A DNA stretch of 64,000 bases. Source: Adiantum capillus-veneris (taxonomy: Eukaryota; Streptophyta; Polypodiopsida; Polypodiales; Pteridaceae). The position numbers were made by a program, and so were the translations under genes. Positions 30,318-41,647 of this stretch are shown piece after piece. Every line of letters begins with the position of its first letter. Within the stretch, counting starts at the first letter, position 1. The stretch covers positions 49,862,274-49,926,273 of the forward strand of contig CM043942.1 of NCBI GenBank assembly GCA_014529385.2. The letters are read 5' to 3'. The notes beneath the pieces were generated by a model. The model was not told the origin of the DNA. It saw only the letters and a program-made list of their open reading frames with translations, and did not search any database.

Positions 30318-33300
30318 GGATCGTCTCGTGGAACGTGCAGGGACTAGGTGGGCCCCAGTTTCAGCGACAGCGGGGCCGATTGCATCAGGAGCTTCAGCGT
30401 TTCCTTGTGGGAGGAGAGATTGATCTCCTTATGCTTCAAGAGCACCATTTGTCTGAGAGACGTATTCGGCGATGTGGTCAGATTTTGCGTGGATGGTATG
30501 ATACCTTTTGGTCAGCTGCTTTTGGACCTAGAGGCATCCAGGGTGGGGTATGTATGACTATTGCGGACTCACTGCAACAGGCCATTGTGGGCAGAGGGAT
30601 TATTGTGTCAGGTAGGGCTCAGTGGATTACTATGCAACTTCAGGGTGGCCTTCTGGGCTTCCTGAACATCTATGCGCCCAATGTGGCGAGTGCTCGTGCA
30701 GATTTTTGGTCACAGATTGTCGAGTCTTTGCCACAGGTTGACCATTGGTGTGTAGGAGGGGACTTCAACATGTTGGAGGACCCTTCTGACAGGATCGGAG
30801 GCAGCCTTGCTACTGTGCATGGAGTCGAGTTAGCAGCTTGGGAGAGGTTGTGTATGACTTTGAGGGTCTCGGATACATGGCAGCATTCTGGCTTTGTGAG
30901 GCCTCCAGAGAGTCTTTCCTTCTCTAGATCGGACCGCAGAGTGGGAGGAGTGAATCTATCGCGGATAGATCGCTTTTACACTAGTGACCACTTCAGTGAC
31001 TTGGGGGGCTCAGTGGGCATCCTGGCAGGGACATCCTTCTCGGACCATGCACCAGTGATCCTCACAGTGGTAGATAGGCAGAGGAGTGGGAGCACGATGC
31101 TTCGCATCCCAAAGCGGGTCTTGTTGGACTCAGCACTCAGAGAGAGGGTAGCGGCTCTCTGGAAAGAGGGCATGGATAGCCAGGCTCTTCCTGCAGACAG
31201 AGTGGCCTTAGGCCTAGCTCAGCTTAGCCACTTTTTTCTACAGGAGTATCTGGTTCGACGAGCTGCAGTGAGAGAGGAGGAGCAGCGTCTCAGACGAGGC
31301 ATTGCTTCACTACAGAGGATGCAAGAGCAGCATCCAGATAGTCCATGGTTTGAGGAGCAGTTACAGCAGGCTCGACAGGAGCTTGCTTGCACAGAGGAGA
31401 GGCGCCTTGAGTTTGCCTTTCACCGACAGGCATCTCAGTGGACTCAAGTGGGTGACAGAGTGACAGGTGCTTTTTTTGAGACAGTGGGACCTCGGCACTC
31501 GCATGCCAAGGTCAATCAGTTGAGGAGACCAGATGGGTCAGTTGTTTGTGAGCCTGAGGATATGCTACTGACTTTTACCCTAACTTACTGTCGGCCGAGC
31601 CCCAGTCAGAGAGACAGGATGCATGCAGGGAGCAGGTTTGGGCACAGATGCCTTGTCTTGTGACTGAGGAGATGCGCCAGAGGCTAGAGATACCTCTTCA
31701 GCTTGAGGAGCTGCACACGGCTCTTAGGGCCCTCCCTCGTGGTAGCTGTCCAGGTGAGGATGGGCTGACTCCCAGTTTCTTCTTGGAGTACTGGGACCTG
31801 CTTGGCCCAGATCTGTGTAGTGCCTTTCAGTACATTCTGCTCACAGGAGTGATGCCGGATAGCATGAGTGAGGGCCTGATTTACCTCATTCCAAAGGAGG
31901 GTGGCTCCTTGGATGAGATTTGACAGTGGCGCCCCATCACCATCCTAAACTTAGCCTACAAAATTCTTGCCAAGGCTTTGAGTTTGAGGATTCAGCCACT
32001 TTTGGAGAGCCTTATACATGGGACTCATACAGGTTTTGTCAAGGAACGCAGTATCCTTGACAACATCTTCACCTTCTGGGAGGCTTCTGCCCTGGCACGT
32101 CTCCGTGGGGAGGACCTTGTGATTCTTCTTCTTGATTTTGAGAAGGCATACGACAGAGTTGGCTAGGACTTTCTAGAGGGCACGCTTCGCAGGATGGGCT
32201 TCTCCGATGCTTGGATCAGAGGGGTGTCAGCTCAGTACAAACACGCTCACAGTCAGGTGCTTTTGGCAGGCGATAGAGGTGAGCGCTTCATGCTCACACG
32301 ATCGGTCATACAGGGTTGTCCTCTTGCCCCCTTTCTCTTTCTGTTTTATGCGGAGGCGATGAGCAGATTTTTAATGTCACAGCAGGTTGGTCTGAGGGGC
32401 TTAGCACTCCCTATACGGAGAGATGAGCTTCTGGACGCTGAGTTTTCCGACGACTCGGCCTTGTACTTAGAGGGCCAGGAGGCCAATTTACACAGATGTG
32501 AGCAGGCTTTGGAGACCTTCTACTGTGCATCGGGCGCACTGATCAACTGGAGAAAGACAGTGGCTTCCTCGGTCGGCAGTTCTCCTGTTCCAGATTGGAT
32601 GCCAGGAGAGGGTTTCAGGTGGATTCCTCCAGGGACTGCAGTTCGGTACTTGGGTTGTCAGGTTGGTTTGGACTTGTCCCCCGAGCAGCAGATTGCTCCT
32701 CTTCTCCTGTCCATCAGGAGAAAGCTGTTACATTGGAGCTCAGCACGACTTTCGTTGGCTGGTAGAGTAGTAGTTGCCAACCAGGTGTTGTTGGCGACTA
32801 TGTGGTACATCACTTCTTGCTGGATCTTCTCGAGTTCTTGTATCAGCCAGGTAGAGAGGCTGATCAGGAACTTCCTTTGGTCAGGTCGCGACACTCAGAT
32901 TGCCCGAGCCAAGGTTGCTTGGTCGGTCATCACACTTCCTTGTTCTCAGGGAGGGCTTGGGATCATTGATCCAGCACAGCAGAGCAGAGCCCTTCTTGGG
33001 AAGTTCGTCGTCAGAGGACTTCTTCCAAGCGAGGAGCCCTGGAAGGAGTTCTTGCTGCAGAGGCTTCGTGCCAGGGTGCCTCAGTCAGGAGGCCCTTGGC
33101 AACCTTCGACCAGATGGATCTTTACAGAGCTGCGCCGAGTTGGTTTGAGCAGGAGACTAGAGGATAGATTTGCTGTGAGTTTGCTTTGATCTTGGGAGCT
33201 CTTACGGCGTGGCCTAGAGAAGAGACCGCCGACGTGCACGGAGGAGCGCCTACGGCAGCCCCTTGTCTGGAACCCCATGGTTAGCACTCAGAGAGGCCAC

Positions 33301-34560
33301 TTGGTTGGGAGTCGGCCTCATGTTTCTTGGGGTCCCATGGCAGCTGGTCCAGCGCGCTCTCTAGGTGACTGGCTAGAGTTCACAGGTTTGTCGGAGGAGG
33401 TGCAGGCTGTCCAGCTACAGGGCATGAGAGGGGTGCAGAGCATGTGTCAGGACATCTTAGAGTCCGTTCCAGCTGAGTGGCTCACTCCTCTCGAGCCAGT
33501 AGCAACCCGGTGGATGGGAGCCTTCACACGACTGGAGGTTCTCATTTCAGTCAGGGCTTGCTCAGAGACTGTCCCAGCCCTGTTCTTCGAGCTTCAGGGT
33601 GGGGGACGCTTACAGCGAGTTGCAGTAGAGGCCTCGCAAGTAGCAGAGTGATGTTTCCTGAGGATCCGAGTTGTGGGCATCTGTGGGAGGACTTGCGTCT
33701 TAGACCCTGACCCAGCAGCTCTTGAGATAGGACACTGGAGGCTATGGGCTTGGGAGTGCTATCCACTGGCACGAGTACAGTGGGATCTTGGTGAGTGGCT
33801 ATGGAGGGACCCCTTCTCTTTTGCAGACCGCCCAGGAGTCCCCTTCTTTCAGTACAATGTTCGGCTTGGACGTCATATACTTGCAGCACAGAGAGAGGCC
33901 CGCCCCGCTGCAGCACGTCATTGGCAGGAGGAGGGCCTCACAGTCGAGTTCTTGGCAGCTTTTTGGCAGAGGCTGTGGGACTCCAGACAGCCGAGGCGAG
34001 TCACCTTGTTTCAGTGACTGGTCGCACATAGAGCCGCAGCAGTAGGGAGCTGTCTTGTGCATAGTGGTCTCTCGGCCACATGTGTAGCTTGTGACCATTT
34101 GGTGGAGAGTCAGCGTCACTGTCTTTGGGACTGTCCCTCAGCCCAGCAGGTGTGGCTACGAGTTCTTCGGCTGATGTCTGCTCTCTCCACGGCTCGACAG
34201 TACACTTGGGGGGCAGCGGCTTGGTCCACCCTCACGGGCCCGGCACTTCAGTTTGAGCTATCTTCCACCAGCAGGATGATAGTGATACAGGGGGGGCGAC
34301 CTACACTTCAGCCTGCTACAGAGCTTACTCCACTGGAGTGGTGCAGTGAGAGAGAGGAGTGTTGGGAGCTCATCAGTGGCCTGACACTTTGGTTCATTTG
34401 GCGGGCCCGTTGTTTTCGCATCTTTGAGGCTCGCCCTGTGCCACCAGCAGAGACTGTTCGTGACTTTTGGCTAGAGTTGATCCATACTCTCAGAGGACAG
34501 CTTGAGGGACTACAGGGCAGCTCCGACCGCATGCGGGAGAGCCGCGAGGCTTTCCTTTGA
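30314..34560 (+). pseudogene. LINE ORF2: AP endonuclease - reverse transcriptase - zinc domain
   Basis: It starts with MRIVSWNVQGLGG, the apurinic endonuclease N-terminus. GGDFNML and FSDHAPV complete that domain by about 31060. A frameshift lies between about 31600 and 31660. RT follows in the next phase: PGEDGLTPSF, YDRVG, IQGCPLAPFLF and FSDDSALYLEG (FSDD in place of FADD, near 32445). The C-terminal zinc motif CVACDHLVESQRHCLWDC is near 34080. Internal stops are at 31921 (TGA), 32164 (TAG), 33187, 33649 and 34015 (all TGA). Several sit where Arg (CGA) or Trp (TGG) is expected, as after cytosine deamination. In an active copy the product would nick target DNA and prime cDNA synthesis there. 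Confidence 0.92.
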
Positions 34561-34800
34561 CTCTAGCACCCTGGGCCTTTCTACACCATAGTCCAGGGGG
34601 TGCTAAGATGGCACTACTGTCCACCTGTGTGGCTTTTCCCTCCTCCCATCTCTTGATTTAGCCCCATTGTATATATGCTGTTTTTTCATTGGGAGAGTCT
34701 CCTCATCATGCTTGTTGTAGCCCTCTCTTGCAGAGGTGGTTCTAGCCCTATGGGCAGTTTTCATTAACTAATAGAAGGATCTTTTTCTTGGAAAAAAAAA
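34561..34800 (+). other. LINE 3' UTR and poly(A) tail
   Basis: 240 bp after the last ORF2 stop, ending GGAAAAAAAAA (A run 34792-34800) directly against the target duplication. No canonical AATAAA was noticed close to the tail. Confidence 0.85.
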
Positions 34801-34814
34801 ACCATTTTAAGGCC

Positions 34815-35250
34815 TTGAAGTCTGTGGTGATGTATATTTGAATGGTACCAAAGAGAACTTATGTATTTTCTTTGGAGGCAATGATGGAGACATAGCTGGT
34901 TATATCGATACAGATTATGCAAGGAATGTGGACAACAAAAGGTCTATGTCAGAGAGTTCATTGGTGCAGTTCATAGCTAGCAAGCTTCTTTGCAAGATTA
35001 TACATTTTAATCTATCAGAGAAGCAAAGTATGGTGTTATGCCATATGCTAGCAAGGAAGCTATGTAGGTACTTATTAATATGCAATCTACCTTAGTGTTT
35101 AATGTGGAGACAAATCACATTGATGTGACACATCACTTTCACTCATGAGGTGCCTGAGGACAAAGTGCATCAAGCTTGTCAATGCTCTGATATAGTTTGA
35201 ATGAATGTGCATTCAAACTTCATCCATAAAGATCTCAAGACAATTAAAAA
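34815..35250 (+). pseudogene. Copia-3, right part: RNase H remnant
   Basis: It continues Copia-3 after the LINE: FFGGNDGDIAGYIDTDYARNVDNKRS is the copia RNase H Asp motif region. Decayed pieces of the C-terminus follow (NHIDVTHHF near 35115, then a region where the family has HTxxNPAD). It contains many stops. Confidence 0.7.
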
Positions 35251-35551
35251 TTTGAGGGTAAAAGGGTAATCTATCTAGATAACGATTTGTGATTGGTAAT
35301 TGGAAGTGGGTAATAGTCATGAACGATGGTAAGCCTCTGTTCAGACCACGCTGATGCATCGAGCGCACTTGTAACCTTTTATAAAGCAGGCTATTCACAC
35401 TTTGCGTAGAACAATAGAAGGCATGAACTAATAGTTCCCTATCTTTTGGCAGAGCTCGTATGACTGTGATCAGCAAGATGGAGAGATCGATGCTTCGCTG
35501 CATTCAATGTTGCAAAAGTGTCCACTCTGTTCTTTGTTCTGGGGGGTTGAT
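35251..35551. other. No feature recognised
   Basis: Low-coding sequence between Copia-3 and the Copia-4 LTR. A G run (CTGGGGGGTTGATGC) lies just before the LTR. A plausible left target-site copy GATGC is at about 35551-35555 and compares with GACGC after the right LTR. Confidence 0.3.
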
Positions 35552-35801
35552 GCGATTAAATTTATAGCATCTCAAGTGAATAGCCCAATATGATCCCAAT
35601 TTTTATTTTGGCTTTACGTATTTATTTTACTTATTTGTCAAATCTTGGGTAGGGAAAATTGCTAAGATGAGTATATAAGCACCATCTTACCCCCATTGTA
35701 AATCATCAACAAGGTTGGTTGGTTCAGCAATATCTCTCTCTCTTTCTCTCTCTTGTGTATTCTCCCTGTTGCTCTACGCTTCTTCATCGTCGACTTTGAC
35801 A
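35552..35801 (+). repeat. Copia-4 5' LTR
   Basis: About 250 bp, matching 60402-60657 over its length (TAGCATCTCAAGTGAATAGC... to GACTTTGACA). It ends one base before a Met-tRNA primer site. The left border is uncertain by about 10 bp. A TATA box (GTATATAAGC, 35671-35680) lies in the loop of an inverted repeat. Confidence 0.8.
35663..35689 (+). promoter_or_regulatory. Copia-4 LTR TATA box in an inverted-repeat loop
   Basis: TAAGATG (35663-35669) pairs with CATCTTA (35683-35689), enclosing a 13-base loop with TATATAA. The 3' LTR has AAGGTG and CACCTT at the same place (60512-60517, 60531-60536), so one A-T pair has become G-C on both sides. Confidence 0.65.
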
Positions 35802-35813
35802 TGGTATCAAAGC
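35802..35813 (+). other. Copia-4 primer-binding site
   Basis: TGGTATCAAAGC, one mismatch from the usual TGGTATCAGAGC complementary to initiator Met tRNA, directly after the LTR end. Confidence 0.85.
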
Positions 35814-37104
35814 TTCATGGTCGTTGATCGTGGAGAGGACTAGCATGTTGAAGAGAAGAGCTTTGAGCTCGTGGAGTTGTAGGGTGTAGACGGGTAGCAT
35901 ATTGAAACCCTAGCATTTTCAAGGACTTTGGTGTGATGTGAAAGACAACCCCCCGGTGTTGCGTTTTGATGCGCAATCGATAGCGGTGCCTGACAATGGC
36001 AGTGGTCACGGCAACGTCCTGACGAGCATTCTGAGATTCCGATAATGAGAGGGATTTTATTTGACAAAGCGTTTCAAAACACTCAACAGAGGAGGAAGGC
36101 TTGTTGAGGCAGCATTCTAAAACGAAGCCTCTAAGAGGCTTCCGGGCTACATCCATCTCCGGTTCCTGCAAAATCATCTTGAAAGGCTACGACAAGGGTA
36201 CCCACGACAAAATTTTTGGTGAGATTTTTCCTCCCCCTCATCTTGAAATGCTAGACATTTGGTGGGCCCTGGGGATAGTTTGCAAGAGTCAAACTTGTGC
36301 CAAACAGGTACCTGCATGGTCTCGGCTTCTCCAACAAATACAGTGAGAGAAATGGAAAAGGCAAAGATAATAAGTTTTTGTGCAAAGCTTCCACCTCGAA
36401 TGACCAACCCAAACTATCCGCTATGGAAAGTGGATCGACCAGTTGCCAATTAGTGGCCTATGCAATGGTAAAATTCTCAAGGAAATTGTCGAATTGTTTG
36501 GCTCGGGATTGTGAAGCCAAAAGCAAATGCATGAGTTCGCCAGAAGACAGAGGCAAAGGCAAACTTTACAGAATCAGTGCTCAGTTAGCTGCCTCGGTGC
36601 CCACAAGGTCTAATACCCATTGTTATAAATGCGAGAAGACGCATTGTTTGGCTCAGGAATGCAATGCCAAAGGCAAAAGCAGGGACTCACAAAAGGACAA
36701 AGTCAAAGGCAAGTTTCATATACAGATAACGATGATTAAGATTTGATAGGGGAGATCAGCATGGCATGCATAGTGGTGGCCACAACGCCAGATTTCTAGT
36801 CAAATGGTGGTTTCCGCAACATGCTTCAACCGGAGAGAGGCTTTTGAGCAACAAAGAGGGATAAAAAGGAGCTCCCTACAAATGATTTTGACCCATGTGT
36901 TGGAGTCCAAGTTATCGTTGTTTGAATATGTGGGTCGGAGTTCAATGCACATGCATCTCGCAAGGAACCAATCAGATGTATCTAAAAACACTATGGATAA
37001 GTGCACCAATCCATTAATGTTGGCCGGATTATAGACAAGCTGTGTTTCAAAGTTTATTGTCTTGTTCAACGTGATGTGTCCACAATTTACAAATGGGGAT
37101 TCTT
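35814..37104 (+). pseudogene. Copia-4 internal remnant: decayed gag
   Basis: Plus-strand pieces after the primer site. A knuckle-like CYKCEKTHCLAQEC near 36620-36665 lacks the Gly-His spacing of a normal CCHC. Lys/Gly-rich basic stretches with repeated KGK flank it. No protease, integrase or RT is found. The element is deleted internally and interrupted by Ty3-C at 37105. The remainder is at 60223-60401. Confidence 0.55.
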
Positions 37105-37730
37105 TGCTACAAACGGGGGCGTGGCTGCCCTGCAAAATACTCAAAAGAACACACTGCAATCCATGTAAAAGCACAAATCAACATACCTCGAATCACACAA
37201 CGCATAATCCAAGTTGTACACGAGCAGAGATAGAAAGAGAGCGTGATAGAACGAGAGAGCACGTGCAGGCGCACCACCTAGAGCAGAGTGCTACGCCGGC
37301 ACGGCAAGAGAGAAGAGAAGAATAACACAGACACTGGGTACAATCTCCCCCCGTGCAAGAGTGACCATGTCCCTCTTGCACGTATTTAATTTATAGAGAA
37401 GTTCATGCTCAAAATTGAGTTACATCCAATTCACACTTGGGCATAAAATAGTCATGGCTCATAAAGAGCTCAATGTAACAATTAATAGCTGTCTACATCT
37501 CAACTTATAACTAAACCATAAATACTAAGGCTTGCCACAGAAAATCCACTGGTGGCAGTTTTATTCCGAATAACTGCTATCGCTTTATTGTCCAGCACGT
37601 GCCAATCACTGATCTGCTCACACAACACCCAACAAGTGATCATATTCCACAATTCAAATCAACATTGCAATGCTTCATCAGAATATCAAATATTTCACAA
37701 ATATATCATCAAAATATCAATTCCATTACA
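37105..37730 (-). repeat. Ty3-C 3' LTR
   Basis: 626 bp, TGCTACAAACGGGGG to ...CCATTACA on the plus strand. It matches the other LTR (625 bp) with few differences. A 10-bp inverted repeat CGTGCAAGAG / CTCTTGCACG at 37352-37382 sits beside a TATA-like CTATAAATTAAAT (minus) at about 37384-37397. Confidence 0.93.
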
Positions 37731-37825
37731 TACCCCAGGGTTGAAAGACAATTGTCCTCAATTGTTACCGAAACCAAACTAGCGACAGTGGTGGCCAGCC
37801 ACTGGTAGAGTGGTCTAGTAATTTG

Positions 37826-38060
37826 GTGTTGCCTAGATCGGCGAATCTACACCAATGGTCGTGCTGCCTAAATCGGCGGATCTGTAGTAATGCTGCCTAA
37901 ATCGGCGGATCTACATTTTGATTTTGTGTTGCCTAGATCGGCGAATCTACACTAGTGCTGCCTAAATCGGCGGATCTGCACTTTTAAAATTCGTGTTGCC
38001 TAAATCGGCGAATCTACACTAGAAGAAAAGCACTACCTAAAACGGCGAATCTGTGTCTCT
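37826..38060. repeat. Interspersed minisatellite in the Ty3-C 3' region
   Basis: Seven copies of a unit close to TGCCTAAATCGGCGGATCTA, separated by 3-20 bp of variable sequence, alternating between CTAAATCGGCGG and CTAGATCGGCGA forms. It lies just after the chromodomain stop on the minus strand. The last copy overlaps the coding end. Confidence 0.85.
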
Positions 38061-39069
38061 AGGTGTGTGGTATGCAAGTATCGAGTGATGGTAGTGTGGA
38101 CTTAGCGATTGCTCAGAGATCCATTGACACTCTTCGAAGGAATAGTTTTTGTATTTTACCAAATATCTTCTGTACTGGTTTCCTCTGCGGGTAGTGGTCA
38201 TGTCATGATCTAAAATTATGTCGGCAGTCAGAATTTCTTCATCGTCCTCAATGAAGGGGGGGTCAGTTGTGGTAGGGGTGTCGGGAATAGGTCCCTTGTG
38301 TGGTCTCAACAAACTGACATGGAAGGAGTTGTGTATTTTCCAATGTGAGGGAATGCCCAAGCGGAACGCATTGTCATTTATTTCATGAAGAATTTTGAAT
38401 GGGCCATAAAATCTAGGGGCCAATTTCACTTTAGGATGTTTTTCTACACTTTTTAAGCGTCGTTTTTCTATCCTAAGCCAAACGAGGTCGTTTTCTTTAA
38501 AAGGTGCAGGTCTTCGTTTCTTATTGGCTTGTGCGATGTATCGTTCTTGTGCTCGTTTAATGCAAGTTGTGGCTTCTTGTAAAATGTGTGTGTGATCTCT
38601 TGCTAAAGCGTCAGCCCCCAGGAACATCAGAGCTAACAGTGAAGACAGGGACAGGGAGTTTTTTCCCATAGACAATTTCAAAAGGTGCACGGTTTGTGGA
38701 TGAGTGGGGTGTGTTATTGTAAGCAAATTGAAGCATAGGGAGGTGTTGGTCCCAGTTTGCAGTATTTCCAGTGCTATAAGATCGAAGAAGATCCATAATA
38801 GTACTGTTTGTGGCTTCTGTTTGACCATTACTTTCAGGGTGAAATGCAGATGTGAAATCCATTTTAGAGCCTAAGTTTTTGGCTAGGGCGACCCAAAAAT
38901 GATTGCAAAAGCGTCCATCACGGTCGGAGAGAATGACCTTGGGGAAGCCATGGTATGGAAAGAATATGGTTTTGAGAAAAAGATTTGCAGCCTGTGGTGC
39001 AGACAATGTCTTTTTGCAGGGTACAAAGTATGCTTGTTTGCTAAAACGGTCAACTATGGTCCATATCAT
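38037..39069 (-). pseudogene. Ty3-C integrase core and chromodomain
   Basis: The integrase core begins MIWTIVDRFSKQAYFVPCK (first Asp), then SDRDGRF (second Asp) and ESNGQTEATN (Glu). The frame shifts near 38620. The second frame carries the integrase C-terminal domain (PFKENDLVWLRIEKRRLKS, PRFYGPFKILHEI) and a chromodomain at the end (ILDHDMTTTRRGNQYRRYLV, KYKNYSFEECQWISEQSL). In chromoviruses the chromodomain steers integration by binding modified histones. The N-terminal zinc module of integrase is missing through an upstream deletion. Confidence 0.9.
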
Positions 39070-39430
39070 ATCATTGTGTGAGGATGCCAGTGGGCCAACA
39101 ACTACAAAGAAGGGTTGTGTGAAGTCGGGTAACTGCAGGATGGGGGCATGTGTAAGGAGATATTTGAGTGTGTCAAATGATTTTTGTTGTGTGGGACCCC
39201 AATTGAATGGTACTTTTTGATAGTAAAGTGGTCATCGGTGACGCAATGTGTGAGAAGTTTTTGACAAATTTTTGATAAAAGCCTGCTAAACCTAAAAAGG
39301 ATTTTATGTCATGCACGGATTTGGGGGTAGGCCATGTTTTAATAGTGTCAATCTTTTGAGGGTCAACAGATATTCCTTTTTCTGAGACTATGTGGCCTAA
39401 ATAGTCAATGTGTGTTTGAAAGAATATACA
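39070..39430 (-). pseudogene. Ty3-C RT end fused to integrase by internal deletion
   Basis: The minus strand reads IFFQTHIDYLGHIVSEKGIS, LGLAGFYQKFVKNF and then PDFTQPFFVVV, the start of RNase H. It then jumps directly to the integrase segment GPLASSHNDMIWTIVDRF. About 300 residues (RNase H catalytic part and integrase zinc module) are absent, consistent with a deletion. Confidence 0.8.
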
Positions 39431-39995
39431 CCATCGTGGTAGTCTCTCCGAGAGCTACGCGCCCACACCACGCATTCACATTTTCGAGCTATTCGCGATC
39501 GATCCTTCCTCGAGCTTGTTTTGTTTGTAAGTAGCACAAACAGTGTCTGTTTTCAACAATCAAGTGCTTTATGGAATGAGAAAGAGATTAGCTACACATA
39601 GATACTCATGAACTTAAGTTTCGCCCACTTTTGGATTATGACCTGTTAGTCTATCGCGGCTGTATTCGAGATAACTAGGGTTCAAATCTGGTGAGATTAG
39701 ACTTATAGGTAAGTATATCCTAGTGAGAGGATGGTGCCTACAAGGTTTGATGTGATTCCGAGTTCATTGGAAGTGTAAACGGTGTTGTGAGCGGTTAGGG
39801 ATAGAGTGGGTTGCATTCTACCAAGGTTAGTGATTGATGCATCATAAAAGTGTGTATGAGTAGATTGGTCTCAGTCTGACAAGCTAACGAGATTGCCTAC
39901 GTGCACCTACGGGTTAGTCGTGTCATCGGATGATAAGTATGTTGTCTGTGTCGTGCTTGTGAGTATGAACAAGGGAGTAGTTAAGCCCTAAAACA
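39427..39995 (+). repeat. Ty3-B 5' LTR, truncated at its 5' end
   Basis: It aligns with 57024-57591 of the 3' LTR from TACACCATCGTGG to CCCTAAAACA. The first ~354 bp, including the TATA box at 56879, are missing. The junction with Ty3-C shares the bases TACACC, suggesting a microhomology deletion. A half copy of the palindrome (AGTCTATCGCG) lies at 39648-39658. Confidence 0.9.
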
Positions 39996-39996
39996 T

Positions 39997-40020
39997 TGGC
40001 GCCGCTGTCGGGGACACAAG
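39997..40020 (+). other. Ty3-B primer-binding site
   Basis: TGGCGCCGCTGTCGGGGACA, one base after the LTR end. It is of the same aspartate-tRNA-like type as in Ty3-A and typical of non-chromovirus plant Ty3 elements. Confidence 0.85.
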
Positions 40021-41647
40021 ACCTTAAGTAGGGAGAGCTACGTCACTTGTGTGATGGTTAGCTTACTTTAGTTTTGACTAGAGAGAGCTTTAACTTTTAG
40101 AACAAGATCCAGGATAGAGTATCCTGAGGTTTAGTGGATAGCCAGGAAGCCTGTGTCTTGCCGAGGGTCTGCGACTAGTTAGATTTAGTTAAGTAGGATA
40201 ATGTGGAGTTATGGTTTTTGGTTTTGAGTGCTTGTTATACTTGTGTAGAAATAGAGTAGAAAAACGTTGTAAAAACGCAAGAAACAAACAAAAAGAAGCA
40301 ACAATAAGGCTGTTTGCTTGCCTTGAAAGCAAAACCCACACCATATACCCTTGAAGGGGGCGAAAAAAGTAGACATTGAAATTTATGATCCAACACTTGA
40401 GAAAACATAAAAATTGCGACCAAAACCAACAAAAAAAACAGGTGATTGTTATAAGAAAACACTAAGTGAACCTAAAGAGGCCAAGAAGAGATATAACCAT
40501 TAGCCTAGGGTAAACTGACTGTGTCAGGTGGTACGACTGATATTCACAAGTTTAAGATGAAGTGTCATCAAATTTGCATCACTTCAAGTGCATTTGAGTT
40601 GTGAATTACCATAGAAGAGTGAAATTTGTTAAGTGCTTGAGTCTAAGGTCAAAATAAGTCCAAACTTCATAAAACTTGGGGGATAAACTTATATGGGCAC
40701 AGGGAACACAACTATGCAAAAACAGACAAAAATTAAATCCCCATTGCTCTCTACCTAGTCTATCGCGATAGACTGATGAAGGTGGTGATTGACTAACAAC
40801 AAGGAAAAAACCTTTATACCACAGGTTTAACACATCAATACAAGGGTACTCACAAAGATTGAGTGAAACTGAACACCATCTTGACCACAAAACTTCCAAA
40901 CCGGTGTTTTAGAGTCTGAATTCAGAGACAAGGGCAAGAAGGCTTTGACCAAATGTCTAAACAGTGTCAAAATTTGTCAATGCACTACACAAGGAGAGGC
41001 TGAACCAGCTGTGGAGAAAACTTGAGAAAAATGCTAAAAAGGGAGAAAATTGCCAGTCCATCGCGATAGACTAAGGAAACTGCTGCTAAGGACCATATCT
41101 TCCAAATTTCCCCTAGGGAGAGCTTTATCAGAGCCTATACAGCACACACACCAAATTTCAAGGCATTTAGACCACTGAAAGTCAATCTAAGGCCCAGATA
41201 GAGAATCAAGCTCTGACTAAAATACTAAAATGGGACCAAAACCCAACCCAAGTGTCCAAACTTCATAAAACTTGAGGGATAGGCTATAGAGGGTAACTGG
41301 AACTCAAGGGTGAAGTCACAATTTTGAATTGACTTGTGCTGAGCAAATTGTCAGTCTATCGCGATAGACTAAGAAAGTAGTGATTCAGACATATTTTGCA
41401 ATTTTGACTTTACTGCTAGGACATACTCTCCATATAGATCCCAGCCATCATTTCATATTTGAAATTGGACCACCAGAAGGCTGACTAAGTGGTTGCTATA
41501 CATATTTGAAAGATTTTTGGTAATTCGGGGAAAAACCCTTTTGAACAGACTAACCATCCTTGTGTAGATCCCAGAAGGAGATCATCACAAAGCCGCACAA
41601 GAAGGAGTCCAAGTAAGATTTAAGTTTGCAACCCAACTTTCATTCTT
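40021..41647 (+). other. Ty3-B 5' leader with three 298-bp-spaced palindromes
   Basis: Noncoding. The 18-bp palindrome AGTCTATCGCGATAGACT is at 40757-40774 and 41353-41370. A one-mismatch copy is at 41055-41072. The intervals are exactly 298 bp. The segment TCCAAACTTCATAAAACTTG occurs 98 bp upstream of the first and third copies, and a diverged version lies upstream of the second. The leader therefore holds an old, diverged 298-bp tandem repeat with a preserved core. Confidence 0.9.

Larger units (their letters stand above)
27959..34800 (+). mobile_element. L1-type LINE retrotransposon, apparently full length
   Basis: 6.84 kb, bounded by a perfect 14-bp target duplication (ACCATTTTAAGGCC at 27945-27958 and 34801-34814) and ending in nine A. 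It has a GC-rich, C-tract-containing 5' region, ORF1, ORF2 overlapping ORF1 by ATGA, and a 3' UTR. It is inserted in Copia-3, whose reading resumes after the second duplication copy. ORF1 is intact. ORF2 carries one frameshift and five internal stops, so this copy cannot move by itself. Confidence 0.95.

Noticed and set aside
36297-36746. Plus-strand frame at 36.3-36.7 kb as a host gene
   Set aside because: It lies between a copia primer site and a nested element and has a degenerate zinc knuckle with KGK-rich sequence. A decayed copia gag fits better.
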